A DNA stretch of 64,000 nt from Mytilisepta virgata (lineage: Eukaryota; Mollusca; Bivalvia; Mytilida; Mytilidae), in assembly GCA_028015205.1 (NCBI GenBank), contig CM051518.1, positions 34,748,001-34,812,000 on the forward strand, given 5' to 3'. Made by a program: the position numbers and the translations under genes. The notes beneath the pieces are model-generated. The model was not told the DNA's origin and ran no database searches. It saw only the letters and a program-made list of their open reading frames with translations. Shown here piece by piece: positions 35,879 through 48,170 of this stretch (position 1 is its first letter; each line of letters starts with the position of its first letter).

Positions 35879-37894
35879 CTGAAATAACAAGTGAAATACT
35901 ATATAGTCACTGTTAAACTACAAAATGTCCTACCAAGCACCAGACTGAACAACTCATCAATTTCTCCTGTAACTTAATTACATTATATTAAACCAGGAAA
36001 TGTCAACTGCAGTGCCATAAATTTTCAAGTTAAAAAAACAGCTTTTGTTATAGATTCTCTTAGGAAAACCAAACGATGTAAAAACTGCATTTATCAACTC
36101 ATTCAAGTTAAAATCCATCTATAAGTCTCAGAATTAACATTCGATATTTCATGGGTTTAATTTAAAAGTCTTATGCAATTGAAGACATTATGTTTCGTAA
36201 TATTTTATTTATTTACTAATGAATAAAACCAATTATCATACCTGATAATTAATAATTAAAATAATTTTATATTCCTACGATTGTACCTTGTAAAGGTGTT
36301 CTCAGAAAGGCGCCTCTCTATATTTAATTCGCGATTTGATATTTACTACTGAGTCAAGATCGTTGATCCCAATTTTGTTATTATTGCAACGTTTTTGTAA
36401 TGATTCTTTTTATCCTGAGCGTAAAGTCAAACATCGAACTATACACAAATTGACTGAGTTAAAACTGTATAGTCAATCGTGTGCCTACATCCTTTACCAG
36501 TAGGTAAACAAAGGCAGACAGACATTCAAAATTGTTATCTTTGGCATCAAAACGGGTATCATACAATATCTATCCAAACATACTTCAATCAATAAGATAC
36601 TTGAAAAAAAAAACTTTAAATAAAAACGAGAGACAGGATGAAAAGGGTCGTTGTTAACTGAGGGTTATCTCAAAATAATATGTGGGTAATACAAGACCTC
36701 TTCGCTATAGATTAGAGCATAATATATGGTGCTGCAAAATTGTCGCTTCTCCAAAATAAGTTATTCATAGGAACATAAAGAAAAGATGAACATGTCCTAA
36801 AACATATAGTCCGTGAATCCACGGAAACAAGTGCTAGCGGCCAACTTGAACTTCAAGAGGAGTGTGATATTTTTCTCCATGCTTAAAACTTTGACTTTAG
36901 GATGAAGTATAGCAATAAAGGCGCTATTCTTTTGCTTTATTTTGTCAAGTACGTGTTTGGATTTTGTCTTTAACATTTATCCGCCATACATTTCTTATCT
37001 ATCCAATTTTCTATACATACATTAACAGTACTATAAAAAGCTAAAATAAAAATAGCATTGCATATGAGAATTTAAACATAAAAAGAGGAATGAAACATTA
37101 CATTATTACAGCGTTTATTTTATTTCTCTTTGCTTAACGCAAATCAGCAGTACTTCCGACGTCTTGTTCATAAGAAAGGAATCAGAACACAGCATTTGTA
37201 TAATCCAATAACTGCAATGTATGGCAACACAATAACAATACTTACATTTCGTTCAATAGAAAAACATTTCTATATTTCTTACAAATAGTGTATTTTGGTA
37301 ATGAAGTAGCTTAAAATAGCAACAAGCAAACTCGTAGTCAGTTTCAGTAATTTAAAAATAAAGTCAAGCTGTCATGATAAACTTGATTTCCTATATTTTT
37401 TTCTGTTTGGCGGATAATTAAATTACAAATAAATCTATGGATCATACAGAATATTTTCTTAATTAAGATGTAAAAAGTTGGGTCTAATTATTTAAAGCAA
37501 CGATCATGTCAATAACAGGAAACATCTTTAATCCTATATGTTTTAAGTCCAGGTTTAATAAGGCTGAGCAAAATCAGGTAAACTAATTTTCTTACTTACT
37601 ATTTTAAGAATATACATTCAATCAGCCGTATAAAGCTTTCCTAAAATTGTTATTTATCAGAACCACAGCCCCTAGAATTGCATCTTGGAAATGAAGACTA
37701 ACAAAATATATAAAGGATGGTTGACGTATTTCCTGTGGAATTTATTATTGACAGAAAATATCAAATCAAACCAACTTAATGTTCCTAAAGCTAAAAGGAT
37801 GGAGCAAATTTAGCAAGAAAACAGTTATTAAAAGCTTTTTTTTTGCACTTATCAAAATCAAGATGTATAATTTGAATTATTTTTTAAGTTCAGT

Positions 37895-37932
<38 letters not shown>

Positions 37933-38430
37933 GTGGCAGAAAACGCGCCGGATGATTGTATACATGTATATGTTATCATATTTGAACAGACAGACAAAAC
38001 CATAATTGTAATGATGTCTTAAAGCGACATTTCATGATATTTAATTATCACACTGTGCATAACTCCGATGTTGGTAATCGAAACCATCAACACATTCATA
38101 TATCCTATCTTCCACAGAGTTCAACAGATGCCTCCTGGCACATATAATTTTTCCTTTCTATAGTATTTATCATTATTTTGTAGATTGCAGATGTTAAACA
38201 CAGTAATACGAGAAAGACTGGTTTTATTGGAGATGTTAATGAAAGTGTGAATGGATTTCTTGGACTATTTTCTCTGACATTTTATAGCACTTCAAATATT
38301 GTATATATTATTTCATCAATTAAATTCGGTGACTGGACAATGCTAGCTCGCCATAACAATGGAAATTGTCTTGTATCATAAAGCCCAGTATAGAAAAGAA
38401 ATGCTTTATGTTCGGTTAAAAAAAGAACAT
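35879..38430 (-). other. GPCR intron (5' part), unremarkable stretch
   Basis: Start of the 18.6-kb intron in plus-strand order. It is AT-rich, with a 27-base A run at 37902-37928. No exon on either strand could be supported. Confidence 0.5.
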
Positions 38431-38436
38431 AAAGAA

Positions 38437-38622
38437 AGTTCAATCCTTCCGGAGCACCTGGGTTCACTCCTGGTTTTTATAGGAGTTCGTGTTGTTCATT
38501 GGTTTTTAGTTTTATGTGTTTATTTGTTGTGCTTGTGGTTGTTCATTTGTCTTCCCGGGTTTGTCTGTCCAATGGATTACGTTTTTTTTATTGCTCCTAA
38601 GGTATATTTGTCCTTTTTATAT
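38437..38622 (+). repeat. Retroelement 3' tail relic
   Basis: It shares CCTTCCGGAGCACCTGGGTT, TTATTTGTTGTGCTTGTGGT and the terminal GGTATATTTGTCCTTTTTAT with the tails at 12.8 and 54.8 kb. The overlapping 110-codon frame at 38359-38691 is not a gene. Confidence 0.65.
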
Positions 38623-39019
38623 CAAATAACGGCTGATCTATTCATTGGAGACATACAGCTATATCATGGTGGCCAGTTTCATTTGGTATAGATAGATAAA
38701 AAAAGACGTAGAGAATCGCCAATCTTTGGCAGAAAAATGGTAATCCTTCACGATTAAGATCGATTAAGATCGAATCAACACACCACGCCATTAAAATTCG
38801 TACTCGCAACCCAGGTTGACAGGTTTGATAACTACAAATTACAACAAATTAAGTAGATCATATGATCAATGATGCCCTATATACTTTAATAAATTTAAAA
38901 AAGGGTCAGCAAGTTATAAAACGAGCTAAAGGTAAATATACCAATCTACAAATGACCAATAAAAAATAAAACCAAAAATAAATATTAAAATATAAAAGGC
39001 CCAACGTTTCGACTAAATA

Positions 39020-39346
39020 GCGCCGTGGTGTAGTGGTTAGCGCGTCGGACTAAGAAACTTAAGGTCCCTTGTTTGACTCACGTTCAGGATGAAAATATTA
39101 GGGATCACATTTACGACGATGGTTTCGGTAAAAGATGCTAGTCCGTCGGATGGTGACGAAAAATGGCTGTCCCGTGTTAAGGGAGAGCAACACCCTTAGC
39201 ACGTTAAAGACTCCTCTGTAGATGTCGAAAAAGAGTAGGCTAAAATGCCGCTACTGGGGCGGCTCTCGCACCCGCCATATAGAGAGGGATTAGTATTAGT
39301 TGGTATAACTTGTTTCTCAATCCAAAAGTTATAAATAAATAAGTTT
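39020..39346 (+). mobile_element. tRNA-derived SINE
   Basis: The 5' part is tRNA-like: GCGCCGTGGTGTAGTGGTTA contains an RNA polymerase III A box (TGGTGTAGTGG, 39026-39036), and a decayed B box lies near 39070 (GTTTGACTC). A conserved-looking core follows (GTCCGTCGGATGG, GAGAGCAACACCCTTAGCAC, ACTCCTCTGTAGATGTCG, AAGAGTAGGCTAA), and a short AAATAAATAAG tail. The core resembles that of metazoan/mollusc Meta-SINE families as I remember them. B-box decay suggests an old, inactive copy. Confidence 0.75.
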
Positions 39347-40008
39347 AAACTAAATACCCTTCGTCATTAATTCAATTTAATCTAACTAATGAATTATTAT
39401 GAACCAAATTAAAACAGGTTAAGTAGTTTAGACGTTCGAGCCACGTATAAAAGGGCTTAAGACTTGGGTACAGTTCTATAAATTTTTATTAATGGCAAAA
39501 AATGCGACAGGAAAAGGTAGTAATAATTAAGTATTTAAATTTCGAATACAATTTTCTATTGCGACATTACAGGAATCGAAGTAATATTGTTCGAATTAAT
39601 GTTGATTGTTCAAGATTTGCAATAACTTCCTAATTTACAGTATATGCTAGACTGGGACAAAAGTAACGATGAGAAGTAAAGTGGTAAATTAGCAGAAGGA
39701 AATAAACAATACTGTGCGCTGGGACCGAGGGATGCCGAAGTTGAAAAAATTTTGCTAAAGGCGTTATCTATATATTGTCTACCTCTCTCAACTGTAACCA
39801 TTACTGTTACGGGAATGACTGCAGAACATTGACCAGGTAATCGGAAGTGACCGCTGACAGTGCAGTAAGTATTACTTTTTACAGGACATAACTTTTCCAA
39901 AAAAGCAACACAGACCTGTCATCACGTTTCCAGTAGACGGTTTCCTAATGTACCTGCATATAAAGCCAAGAAGGAAAGGTGAACTTACTGTCAGGATCCT
40001 GGTTCTCA

Positions 40009-40209
40009 TCAGTCTTTAAATTGATTTTTACATTGTACAATACAACGGTACTCGGTATTGTTTACAGGTGTTCCCGGCGTAGATGAGCTGCTAGCCAAAA
40101 GATTTCTGAGGCTCCTCCTTGTATCTCGTACCCAAGTAGCCAGCATATTATACATGTGTTCTCGGCTTACTAGAGATCTGGACAAAGCCTTCTGCCGACA
40201 CCCTTCCAT
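40009..40209 (-). pseudogene. Possible death-domain exon or fragment
   Basis: The minus-strand frame reads ALSRSLVSREHMYNMLATWV followed by RDTRRSLRNLLASS. The spacing (basic/acid helix, Y-x-M-L-x-x-W, then L-x-x-L-L) resembles helices 4-6 of death-fold domains. An in-frame stop lies just upstream of the ATG, and the frame ends soon after NNTEYRC. A weaker related segment (KSLRNFLSNW, minus strand, 40375-40430) lies nearby and is interrupted. No flanking exons were found. It may be a stray exon, a decayed gene copy, or chance; base composition is less AT-rich than the surroundings. It sits within the GPCR intron. Confidence 0.25.
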
Positions 40210-41492
40210 TTTAAATCAATTGTCAAATACCCTCTCTTTCAGCATAATTCAGCTTTGTGGTCAGAAATAATAATTATCAGCAAATTTTACCCATCAGTTT
40301 TAAACATTTAAAAAATGTATCTTCCGAAACTAAGCTAGAAATAAAATTCTAATTGTATAGTGGAACCTTGAAGTTGCCCAGTTTGACAAAAAATTTCTTA
40401 GACTCTTCCCTTTACGAATCCGTAATTTGGTCTAGTACCCCGATGGTGTCAGTATTTTTCGGGTGTTATCAGCTTATGAAAAGAGTATATATTTTTTATG
40501 AAAAAGTCGAGCGCCAAATTTTGCTATCATCCACAAGAAAAAATAACATAAAACTCTGCAGGAAGGCGATCAGGATATTTTCAAATTTCAACATCAGTCT
40601 TTCAACAATTTATTTGATCAAGTACAGTATTAAAGGAAAACCTAGCACCCGATTAAAATACAACGCATTTAGGGACAGTATCTCTCTGAACTAGATTTGT
40701 AAAAATTTATTTCCTTTCAAATGCCTTTTTTGACCTTTCATTGAAGTGAAAGTAATTTTTGTAGCGATAAGAAGTTAAAGGAAATCAATTTCCCAGATAA
40801 TGCGAATGAATTCCGGATGTAATTTTGAGACTGAGTAATATTTATACAAGAAACTTTCAAATAATATTTCCATGTAGACACTTTAAATAAATCAGTTGAA
40901 CATGCTTGAAAATATATAACGAGACCCATATCATTTAATTAAATCAATGCATCATAAATTTAATATAATCAACTTTTTTCTATCATGATGATAAATTATG
41001 TAACACTTGAAATTAGAATGTATCAATATGTCAATAGTTTGTAACAATACCCGTCAATCAAACTGCATGGCATAATGTAAGACCCTCTCTGCATTGCGAA
41101 TTAATTGTGTTACTTAAAGTTTTATGCTGCAGTGCGTTTTCACGGCGTTTTCAGGCGTATTTCATAAATGAGCACACGTATATATCGTGATATCACTGAA
41201 GGTTATTATCTACTTTTTTGGCCTTAAGCATAAATGGGCGGACATAATGTTTCGGTAAATAAATATTTATTGCATTGAAATCGCGCGAAAGGTGTTTATA
41301 TATCTCAAATATTACAATACCCTGGTGCAATTTCACTTTATGGAGATTTATTTTTAACTAAGACACATAGTTGGGACATCGAATCCGATAACGATCAAAC
41401 AGTGTTGATGGCCACCGAAAAATCTTTGATGTCGGCCATTCTTCCTGATAACCATATCTATCGATAATTCGTGTGCATTTGACCCGAAACCA

Positions 41493-41705
41493 CAATTATT
41501 TTATAAGTGCATTTTCATATTAGCCTGAAGTCAAATTAAAAAAAATGGCAGAAGCCCAAACTTTATATTCTTCCTCATTATATTCAATGTGCAATCATAA
41601 CTGGAAAAGTATATAAAAATTGTAGAAAATTCTAATAATGCTAGCTCATGAAAATACAGTTAACATTCACTCAGCCCCTAAAATCATGAAACTGGACCAT
41701 TTTGA
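41493..41705 (+). repeat. Dispersed repeat, copy B of the 4.57-kb element
   Basis: It starts GAAACCACAATTATTTTATA and continues collinearly with 4572-4810 to CCCCTAAAATCATGAAACTG, then diverges. The right TIR seen in copy A was not found, so this copy is truncated or more decayed. Confidence 0.6.
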
Positions 41706-42048
41706 CTGTGTTTGGAAAATAAAAATAGAAAAAAAAATACTTTGCAATATCGGAACTAAATTTGTGGCATCGTATCATTTCCTTTGATCATACGAGCTGA
41801 TAATGTCTGGACTGGCAATGAGAATAAATAATCGAGTCAACGTCCAGGATGAGGTCATGTGGCTATACATCAACGTCGTTTTCCTCGTTTATAAATGAAT
41901 GAAATAAACGTAGCGTCATTCATGAAACTGCACAACTTACTACCACATTACGCACCCTAAAAGCGTTATTTTTATTTTCTTATAATTTCAACCTAAGAAA
42001 AAATTGTAAAAATACTGATAAAAAGAATATAATAGCAATTTGTTTTCA

Positions 42049-42136
42049 GATACTTATTTTATCAGGTATGTATACTCGCCAATAACAAACCTGATACTTA
42101 TTTTATCATGTATGTATACTCGCCAATAACAAACCT
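42049..42136 (+). repeat. 44-bp direct duplication
   Basis: Two adjacent copies of a 44-base segment starting GATACTTATTTTATCA and containing GTATGTATACTCGCCAATAA, with one mismatch. Confidence 0.9.
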
Positions 42137-43074
42137 GATAAAGTCAGTATCAGAAAACAAAAATTATCATTATTATATTTTTGCTTGACCTGTACATTCG
42201 GAAATAATATGAACGGCCAATTTGTAGAATTGACTGGTGTCTCGGGACATCAGAGAATGCTCTATCTATAAACTGCGAATTTTTCGGTCTAATGCAGGAT
42301 CGGCAATTATCATTGTATTCCGACTTCTTAATTATGTTTTATTCAGAAATATTGACACAGTTAGCTTTTATAATCATTTTCTGTTTTAAATGACAGTTGT
42401 TGTATGTCAAGCCCTTATAATTCTCAGCCTAGTTTATAATAAATCGTGATGGTGACAAATATATAAACGCAAAGTTACTATCCAAATGGCAGTATGGCCG
42501 GTTTTATGTTGAATAAGAATAATGAAGGAAATAAAACATAAAAATTTTCGTTGTAGAAACTGCATTTAAAAGTTTTAAAGCACTGATAAATCAGGAATCT
42601 TGACAACATCGCAAGTTACAGTTCTTGACATCAAACTTTGATTGATGCATGCATAGGCGTGTGATGTAGCCTTTTCCTTTACCGATTTTGATTATTTCTA
42701 CTTCTAAGTTTCATATTCGAACTTTTAATACTTAACGTTATGTTATTCGTTCATAACAAAATAGTGCATTACAATTAGTTATTACATGATAAGGAAATTA
42801 ATGTTTTTAAACACTATTTTCATTTTTATTTAAAAAATCTGCGATAATGATGAAAATATTTTGTAATGTGTATTGAAATAATAAATACTTCTTTGAGGAA
42901 AAATGCTTATATTCCTACGCATCGTATAGTCTTATATGTAGTTATGATTTTTCTTGAACTATACAAAAAATTTTATTCGGTCTATATATCGCTTTATCGC
43001 TTTAATCTAACATTTCATACTAACTGTAAATACTATAAATTTAGCTTTTTATCACTATTCCATGATACCAATTT

Positions 43075-45330
43075 ATGTGTTTTTATCCTTTCGGTTTGTT
43101 ATGTGTTTTATTTATATCCATTCGGTTTGCTGTGCGTTTTCAAACTGTTTGTTTGTTATGTGTTTTTATCCCTTTGGTTTGGTATGCATTTTTTATCCCT
43201 TTTGTTTGTTGTGTGTTTTTATTTCTTTGGCTTGTTATACGTTTTCATCCCTTTGATGTATTATATGTGTTTTATCCCTTTGGTTTGTTATGTTTTTTTG
43301 TCCCTTCGGTTTGTTATGTGTTTTTATCCCTCTGGTTTGTTATGTGTTTTTAGATCTTTGGTTTGTTATGTGTATTTATCCCTTTGGTTTGTTATGTGTA
43401 TTTATCCCTTTGGTTTGTTATGTGTTTTTATCCCTTTGGTTTGTTGTGTTTTATCCCTTTGGTTTGTTATGTGTTTTTTATCCCTTTGGTTTGTTATGTG
43501 TTTAATCCCTTTGGTTTGTTATGTGTTTAATCCCTTTGGTTTGTTATGTGTATTCATCTTTTGGTTTGTTATGTGTATTTATTCCTTTGGTTTGTTATGT
43601 GTATTTATCCCTTTGGTTTGTTATGTGTTTTTTATCCCTTTGGTTTGTTATGTGTATTTATCCCTTTGGTTTGTTATGTGTATTTATCCCTTTGGTTTGT
43701 TATGTGTTTTTTATCCCTTTGGTTTGTTATGTGTATTTATCCCTTTGGTTTGTTATGTGTTTTTATCCCTTTGGTTTGTTATGTGTTTTTATCACTTTGG
43801 TTTGTTATGTGTATTTATCCCTTTGGTTTGTTATGTGTTTTTATTCCTTTGGTTTGTTATATGTTTTTATCACTTTGGTTTGTTATGTTTATTTATCACT
43901 TTGGTTTCTTATGTGTATTTATCCCTTTGGTTTGTTATGTGTTTTTATGCCTTTGGTTTGTTATATGTTTTTATGCCTTTGGTTTGTTATGTGTATTTAT
44001 CCCTTTGGTTTGTTATGTGTTTTTATGCCTTTGGTCTGTTATGTGTATTTATCCCTTTGGTTTGTTATGTGTTGTTATCCCTTTGGTTTGTTATGAGTAT
44101 TTATCCCTTTGGTTTGTTATGTGTATTTATCGCTTTGGTTTGTTATGTGTTTTTATCCCTTTGGTTTGTTATGTGTATTTATCCCTTTGGTTTGTTATGT
44201 GTTTTTATCCCTTTGGTTTGTTATGTGTATTTATCCCTTTGGTTTGTTATGTGTTTTTATCCCTTTGGTTTGTTATGTGTATTTATCCCTTTGGTTTGTT
44301 ATGTGTATTTATCCCTTCGGTTTGTTATGTGTATTTATGCCTTTGGTTTGTTATGTGTTTTTATCCCTTTGGTTTGTTATGTGTATTTATCCCTTTGGTT
44401 TGTTATATGTTTTTATCCCTTTGGTTTGTTATGTGTTTTTATCCCTTTGGTTTGTTATATGTAGTTATCCCTTTGGTGTGTTATGTGTTTTTATCCCTTT
44501 GGTTTGTTATGTGTATTTATCCCTTTGGTTTGTTATGTGTTTTTATCCCTTTGGTTTGTTATGTGTTTGTATCCCTTTGGTTTGTTATGTCTATTTATCC
44601 CTTTGGTTTGTTATGTGTATTTATCCCTTTGGTTTGTTATGTGTTTTTATCCCTTTGGTTTGTTATGTGTATTTATCCCTTTGGTTTGTTATGTGTTTTT
44701 ATCCCTTTGGTTTGCTATGTGTATTTATCCCTTTGGTTTGCTATGTGTATTTATCCCTTGGTTTGTTATGTGTATTTATCCCTTTGGTTTGTTATGTGTA
44801 TTTATCCCTTTGGTTTGTTATGTGTATTTATCCCTTTGGTTTGTTATGTGTATTTATCACTTTGGTTTGTTATGTGTATTTATCCTTTGGTTTGTTATGT
44901 GTATTTATCCCTTTGGTTTGTTATGTGTATTTATCACTTTGGTTTGTTATGTGTATTTATCACTTTGGTTTGTTATGTGTATTTATCACTTTGGTTTGTT
45001 ATGTGTATTTATCCCTTTGGTTTGCTATGTGTATTTATCCCTTTGGTTTGTTATGTTTTTATCCCTTTGGTTTGTTATGTGTATTTATCCCTTTGGTTTG
45101 TTATGTGTATTTATCCCTTTGGTTTGTTATGTGTATTTATCCCTTTGGTTTGTTATGTGTTTTTATGCCTTTGGTTTGTTTTGTGTATTTATTCCTTTGG
45201 TTTGTTATGTGTTTGTATCCCTTTGGTTTGTTATGTGTTTTTATCCCTTTGGTTTGCTTTGTGTATTTATCCCTTTTGGTTTGTTATGTGGTTTTATTCC
45301 TTTGGTTTGTTATGTGTTTTTCTCTTGTAG
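43075..45330 (+). repeat. About 87 copies of a 26-bp unit (open in all three plus frames)
   Basis: The unit is TATCCCTTTGGTTTGTTATG followed by TGTATT or TGTTTT. The first ten or so units are degenerate, the rest highly similar. Because 26 is not a multiple of 3 and the unit lacks TAA, TAG and TGA on this strand in every phase, all three plus frames stay open for 190 to nearly 600 codons. Each reads the same 26-residue hydrophobic cycle (PFGLLCVFIPLVCYV...). The minus strand has stops in each unit. I regard these frames as artefacts, not genes. The array lies inside the GPCR intron, antisense to it. Confidence 0.95.
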
Positions 45331-45475
45331 CTCCGTTATTAGACAAAGATTTGACATAAAAGAACATGATATGTTAGAAAATGATGAAACTAATCACAAC
45401 GTGGGTGAAATGGTAGCAATTCATGATAGCCTGAGGAATCTTCTTAAGAACCGCCATATTAATTACATAATATAG
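45331..45475 (+). other. Possible exon directly after the 26-bp array
   Basis: The array ends in TTTTTCTCTTGTAG, a good splice acceptor whose pyrimidine tract is the repeat itself. It is followed by a charged open frame (SVIRQRFDIKEHDMLENDET, then GEMVAIHDSLRNLLKN...) to a TAG at 45473. The composition changes from hydrophobic to hydrophilic. No donor, partner exon or homology is known; chance is quite possible. Confidence 0.2.
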
Positions 45476-46269
45476 ATAACCATTTAATGGAATCACTTTC
45501 AGCATTCTGACAATACATAGCATAAGCCATTTATATGTGGTTTATTTGACAAAACCACAGACAATTTAATGTATATTTAATTATCAGGTTATACAATAAG
45601 GCAGTACATGTTTTGATAGGTATTAACTTTATGGTAATCAACTGACGTATGACGTACGTCATAATATTTGCGTGTGTAATGTAAATCTGCATAATTTAAG
45701 AAAACAGAAACCATCACACAGAAATAATGAAATAATCCCATTACAATGTACAAAAATGCGTATGGAGCGATCTAAGGGTTGTAAATCATTGGGATTGACA
45801 AATTCGTAAATTTGAAAGTCGGGTAAACATGAGAGGGTAAGCTTCAGGTGATTTACATATGACATCCGACTATATACTCGGATACATAAAAACAAAGAAT
45901 AAATCAAGAATGGCATAAGATAATAATAATTATAACAAATGACACTTAGTTCTAATATAACATCAACCAATATTGTCTGAAAATTGCTTCAGAGGAATTG
46001 AAATGCTTCCACAGGAAATAGTATCCGTTTTTCATTTTGAAGATGTAGTTAAAGGTAAACAAATCAAGCAGAATTTACTGCGTCTGTGTGGTTCTTTATT
46101 TTGTCATAATTTAGAAACATGGTTTTAAGACAACTTACAAAATCTATAATCGTAAGGGCAATTTAATATATGCATTAAATCAAGGAATAATAGTACAAAA
46201 AGGTTACAAAAATGTTATTATACTACTGCAAAAATGTATCTGATTTGTAACAAAAACTGGGTTCATGTT

Positions 46270-46420
46270 AAGAAGCAGCAACTGGTTGCCATTTCGTAGA
46301 ACCTGAGTAAACTCTTGATTTTATAGAAATTTGTGTCGTCTTTAGATTTTGGTTTCGATTATTTTTATTTCATCTGTGTTCTGTATTTGTTTGTATGTCC
46401 CTTTAATGTTCGTCAAAAAG
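46270..46420 (+). repeat. Old retroelement tail relic
   Basis: GTAGAACCTGAGTAAACTC, TTTTATAGAAATTTGTGTCG and a later TTGTTTGTATGTCCC follow the order of the 38.4-kb and 54.7-kb tails with many changes. Tentative. Confidence 0.35.
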
Positions 46421-47808
46421 AATACACTTCAAGAAAAAAGTAGATGATAGTTAACGGGGTGGCAAATTTCTATAGTTATAAACATCAAATACTGTCAGTT
46501 CCTTTGGTTATAATTTAAAGGTAAGGAAGACCCAGAGAGTCCGTTACGGTAGTAGTCCCATGCATGGAAACATAAAACTAGCGTGCACTTTATTAGTACT
46601 TCTGTCTTCGTTCGTTAATGTTGTAATTTGTTTGTCCAATGCATTTTATTACTAAGCAAATCCTGTAATACGATTTACTAATGAAATCAATGTTATAATG
46701 GTTATTTTTCACCAGGAGGAACAATATAATTGTAGGGACAAGTTCAATTTCTTCATTATCTAATATAAAAATAGGATTGATGGAGATTTTATAATGGCAT
46801 GGTTGATTTTTGAAGATCATGTTGGATCTTGTGAAAACGTTTGTCTTCTTGGATAGGTGTTATATCTACATCTTCAACAAGGATAAGGAAGGATATTGAA
46901 TACAACCATCCCTGCAGTATGTTATTTGATTCTGTATAATGTTCAATCTGATCAAAGTAAAAGAGTTAAAAAGTGAAAAAAATATAATATCAAATATCCT
47001 TGGTCGACAAGATATTTCCTCCTTCAATTTCTGTTGGTAGGCAATTTAATATCAAATACAGATGTAATTTTTACGGTGAAGTGGAAGAAAATTACATGTC
47101 TAGTCATAGTAAATTGACGGTGCACTATACAACTTTACAAACAGTATGCGAACATTACTGGATAAAGTAGCCTGTCATCACATATTAATAATACATACTT
47201 ATTCAAGAAAAGGACAAAGTGCCAATAACCTTATAACACTTCATTGTCCTGGAAAATATGGAAGAAAAATCTTATTTCCAGTAATACTAACTTGGAACGG
47301 AAGAAAATTGCAAATGTCGAAAATGATTGACATATAAGATTCTTACATTTGATAATTAAATAGACATTAGAATAAGTAATTGAAAATTACCAAGGCTGAA
47401 TGCACTAATTTTAATAGATTTTTTCTATTGAAAAACTGTTTGATATACAAGTACATGTCATTTTTATCTTATGTAATCGATTACAGCTTTTTTCCTTTTA
47501 ATTTTTAATATTATTCGTATTTGACCAAACTAAACTGGTTAATTATCAAAATTCAGACAGTGAAAATTAAAATCCCCGACAAAACCAGAGTAAAACAGTT
47601 CTTTTACAAAAGTATTTGTACTTAATTGGAAACCTTACTATTATCAAATTTGTAGGGTTGCAATTGTACAACATAGAAGTCCTAATCACTAGCTCAGATG
47701 TTGTCATTACGGTACTGACAGAAAAGAACTTCATCAACAAACAATGGAATTTTAAAAACAATTATTTTTGAAAGGAAAAAACTGGAATTTACCGGTACCA
47801 CGAAGAAA

Positions 47809-47862
47809 ATACAAATCCTACCTACTATGGCCTATACCATAGTAGGTTGGATTTGTATATTA
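47809..47862. repeat. 22-bp arm hairpin
   Basis: ATACAAATCCTACCTACTAT pairs with ATAGTAGGTTGGATTTGTAT across a 6-base CCTATA-type loop, with one mismatch. A small palindrome, origin unknown. Confidence 0.75.
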
Positions 47863-48170
47863 CTGCATAGTAAAACAAATAATACAAGAGTTACCCTCCA
47901 AAACTATTGTAAATCCAGTTTTGTCAGTTTAAGACATATTCCACTCTATATCTGCATGTTTAAAACGCATCGAATCAGTATTCTGTGTTATAAAATTAAA
48001 TGGCATATTCAGCAGTTTTTTTAAAAGTATAGTAAATATGTACATCAAAAAAGATTTCTATTTTGTACTATGTCAATCAATTGCTGACACTTTGGGGGGA
48101 ATTTAAGTCCTCCTGGTGAAAAACTACTTTTGGAAATTAAGAAATTTCTCCATTATGAAACATTCATTCC

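Noticed and set aside
39020..39092. Functional tRNA gene
   Set aside because: The A box is good but the B box and acceptor stem are decayed and a SINE core follows; called a SINE instead.
39610..39900. Minus-strand 96-codon frame (EKLCPVKSNTYCTVSG...)
   Set aside because: Looks mildly protein-like, but no domain, splice phase or repeat in the window supports it.
42866..45475. Long plus-strand open frames (up to 594 codons) as genes
   Set aside because: They are three overlapping readings of one stop-free 26-base repeat; no start context, signal or homology.
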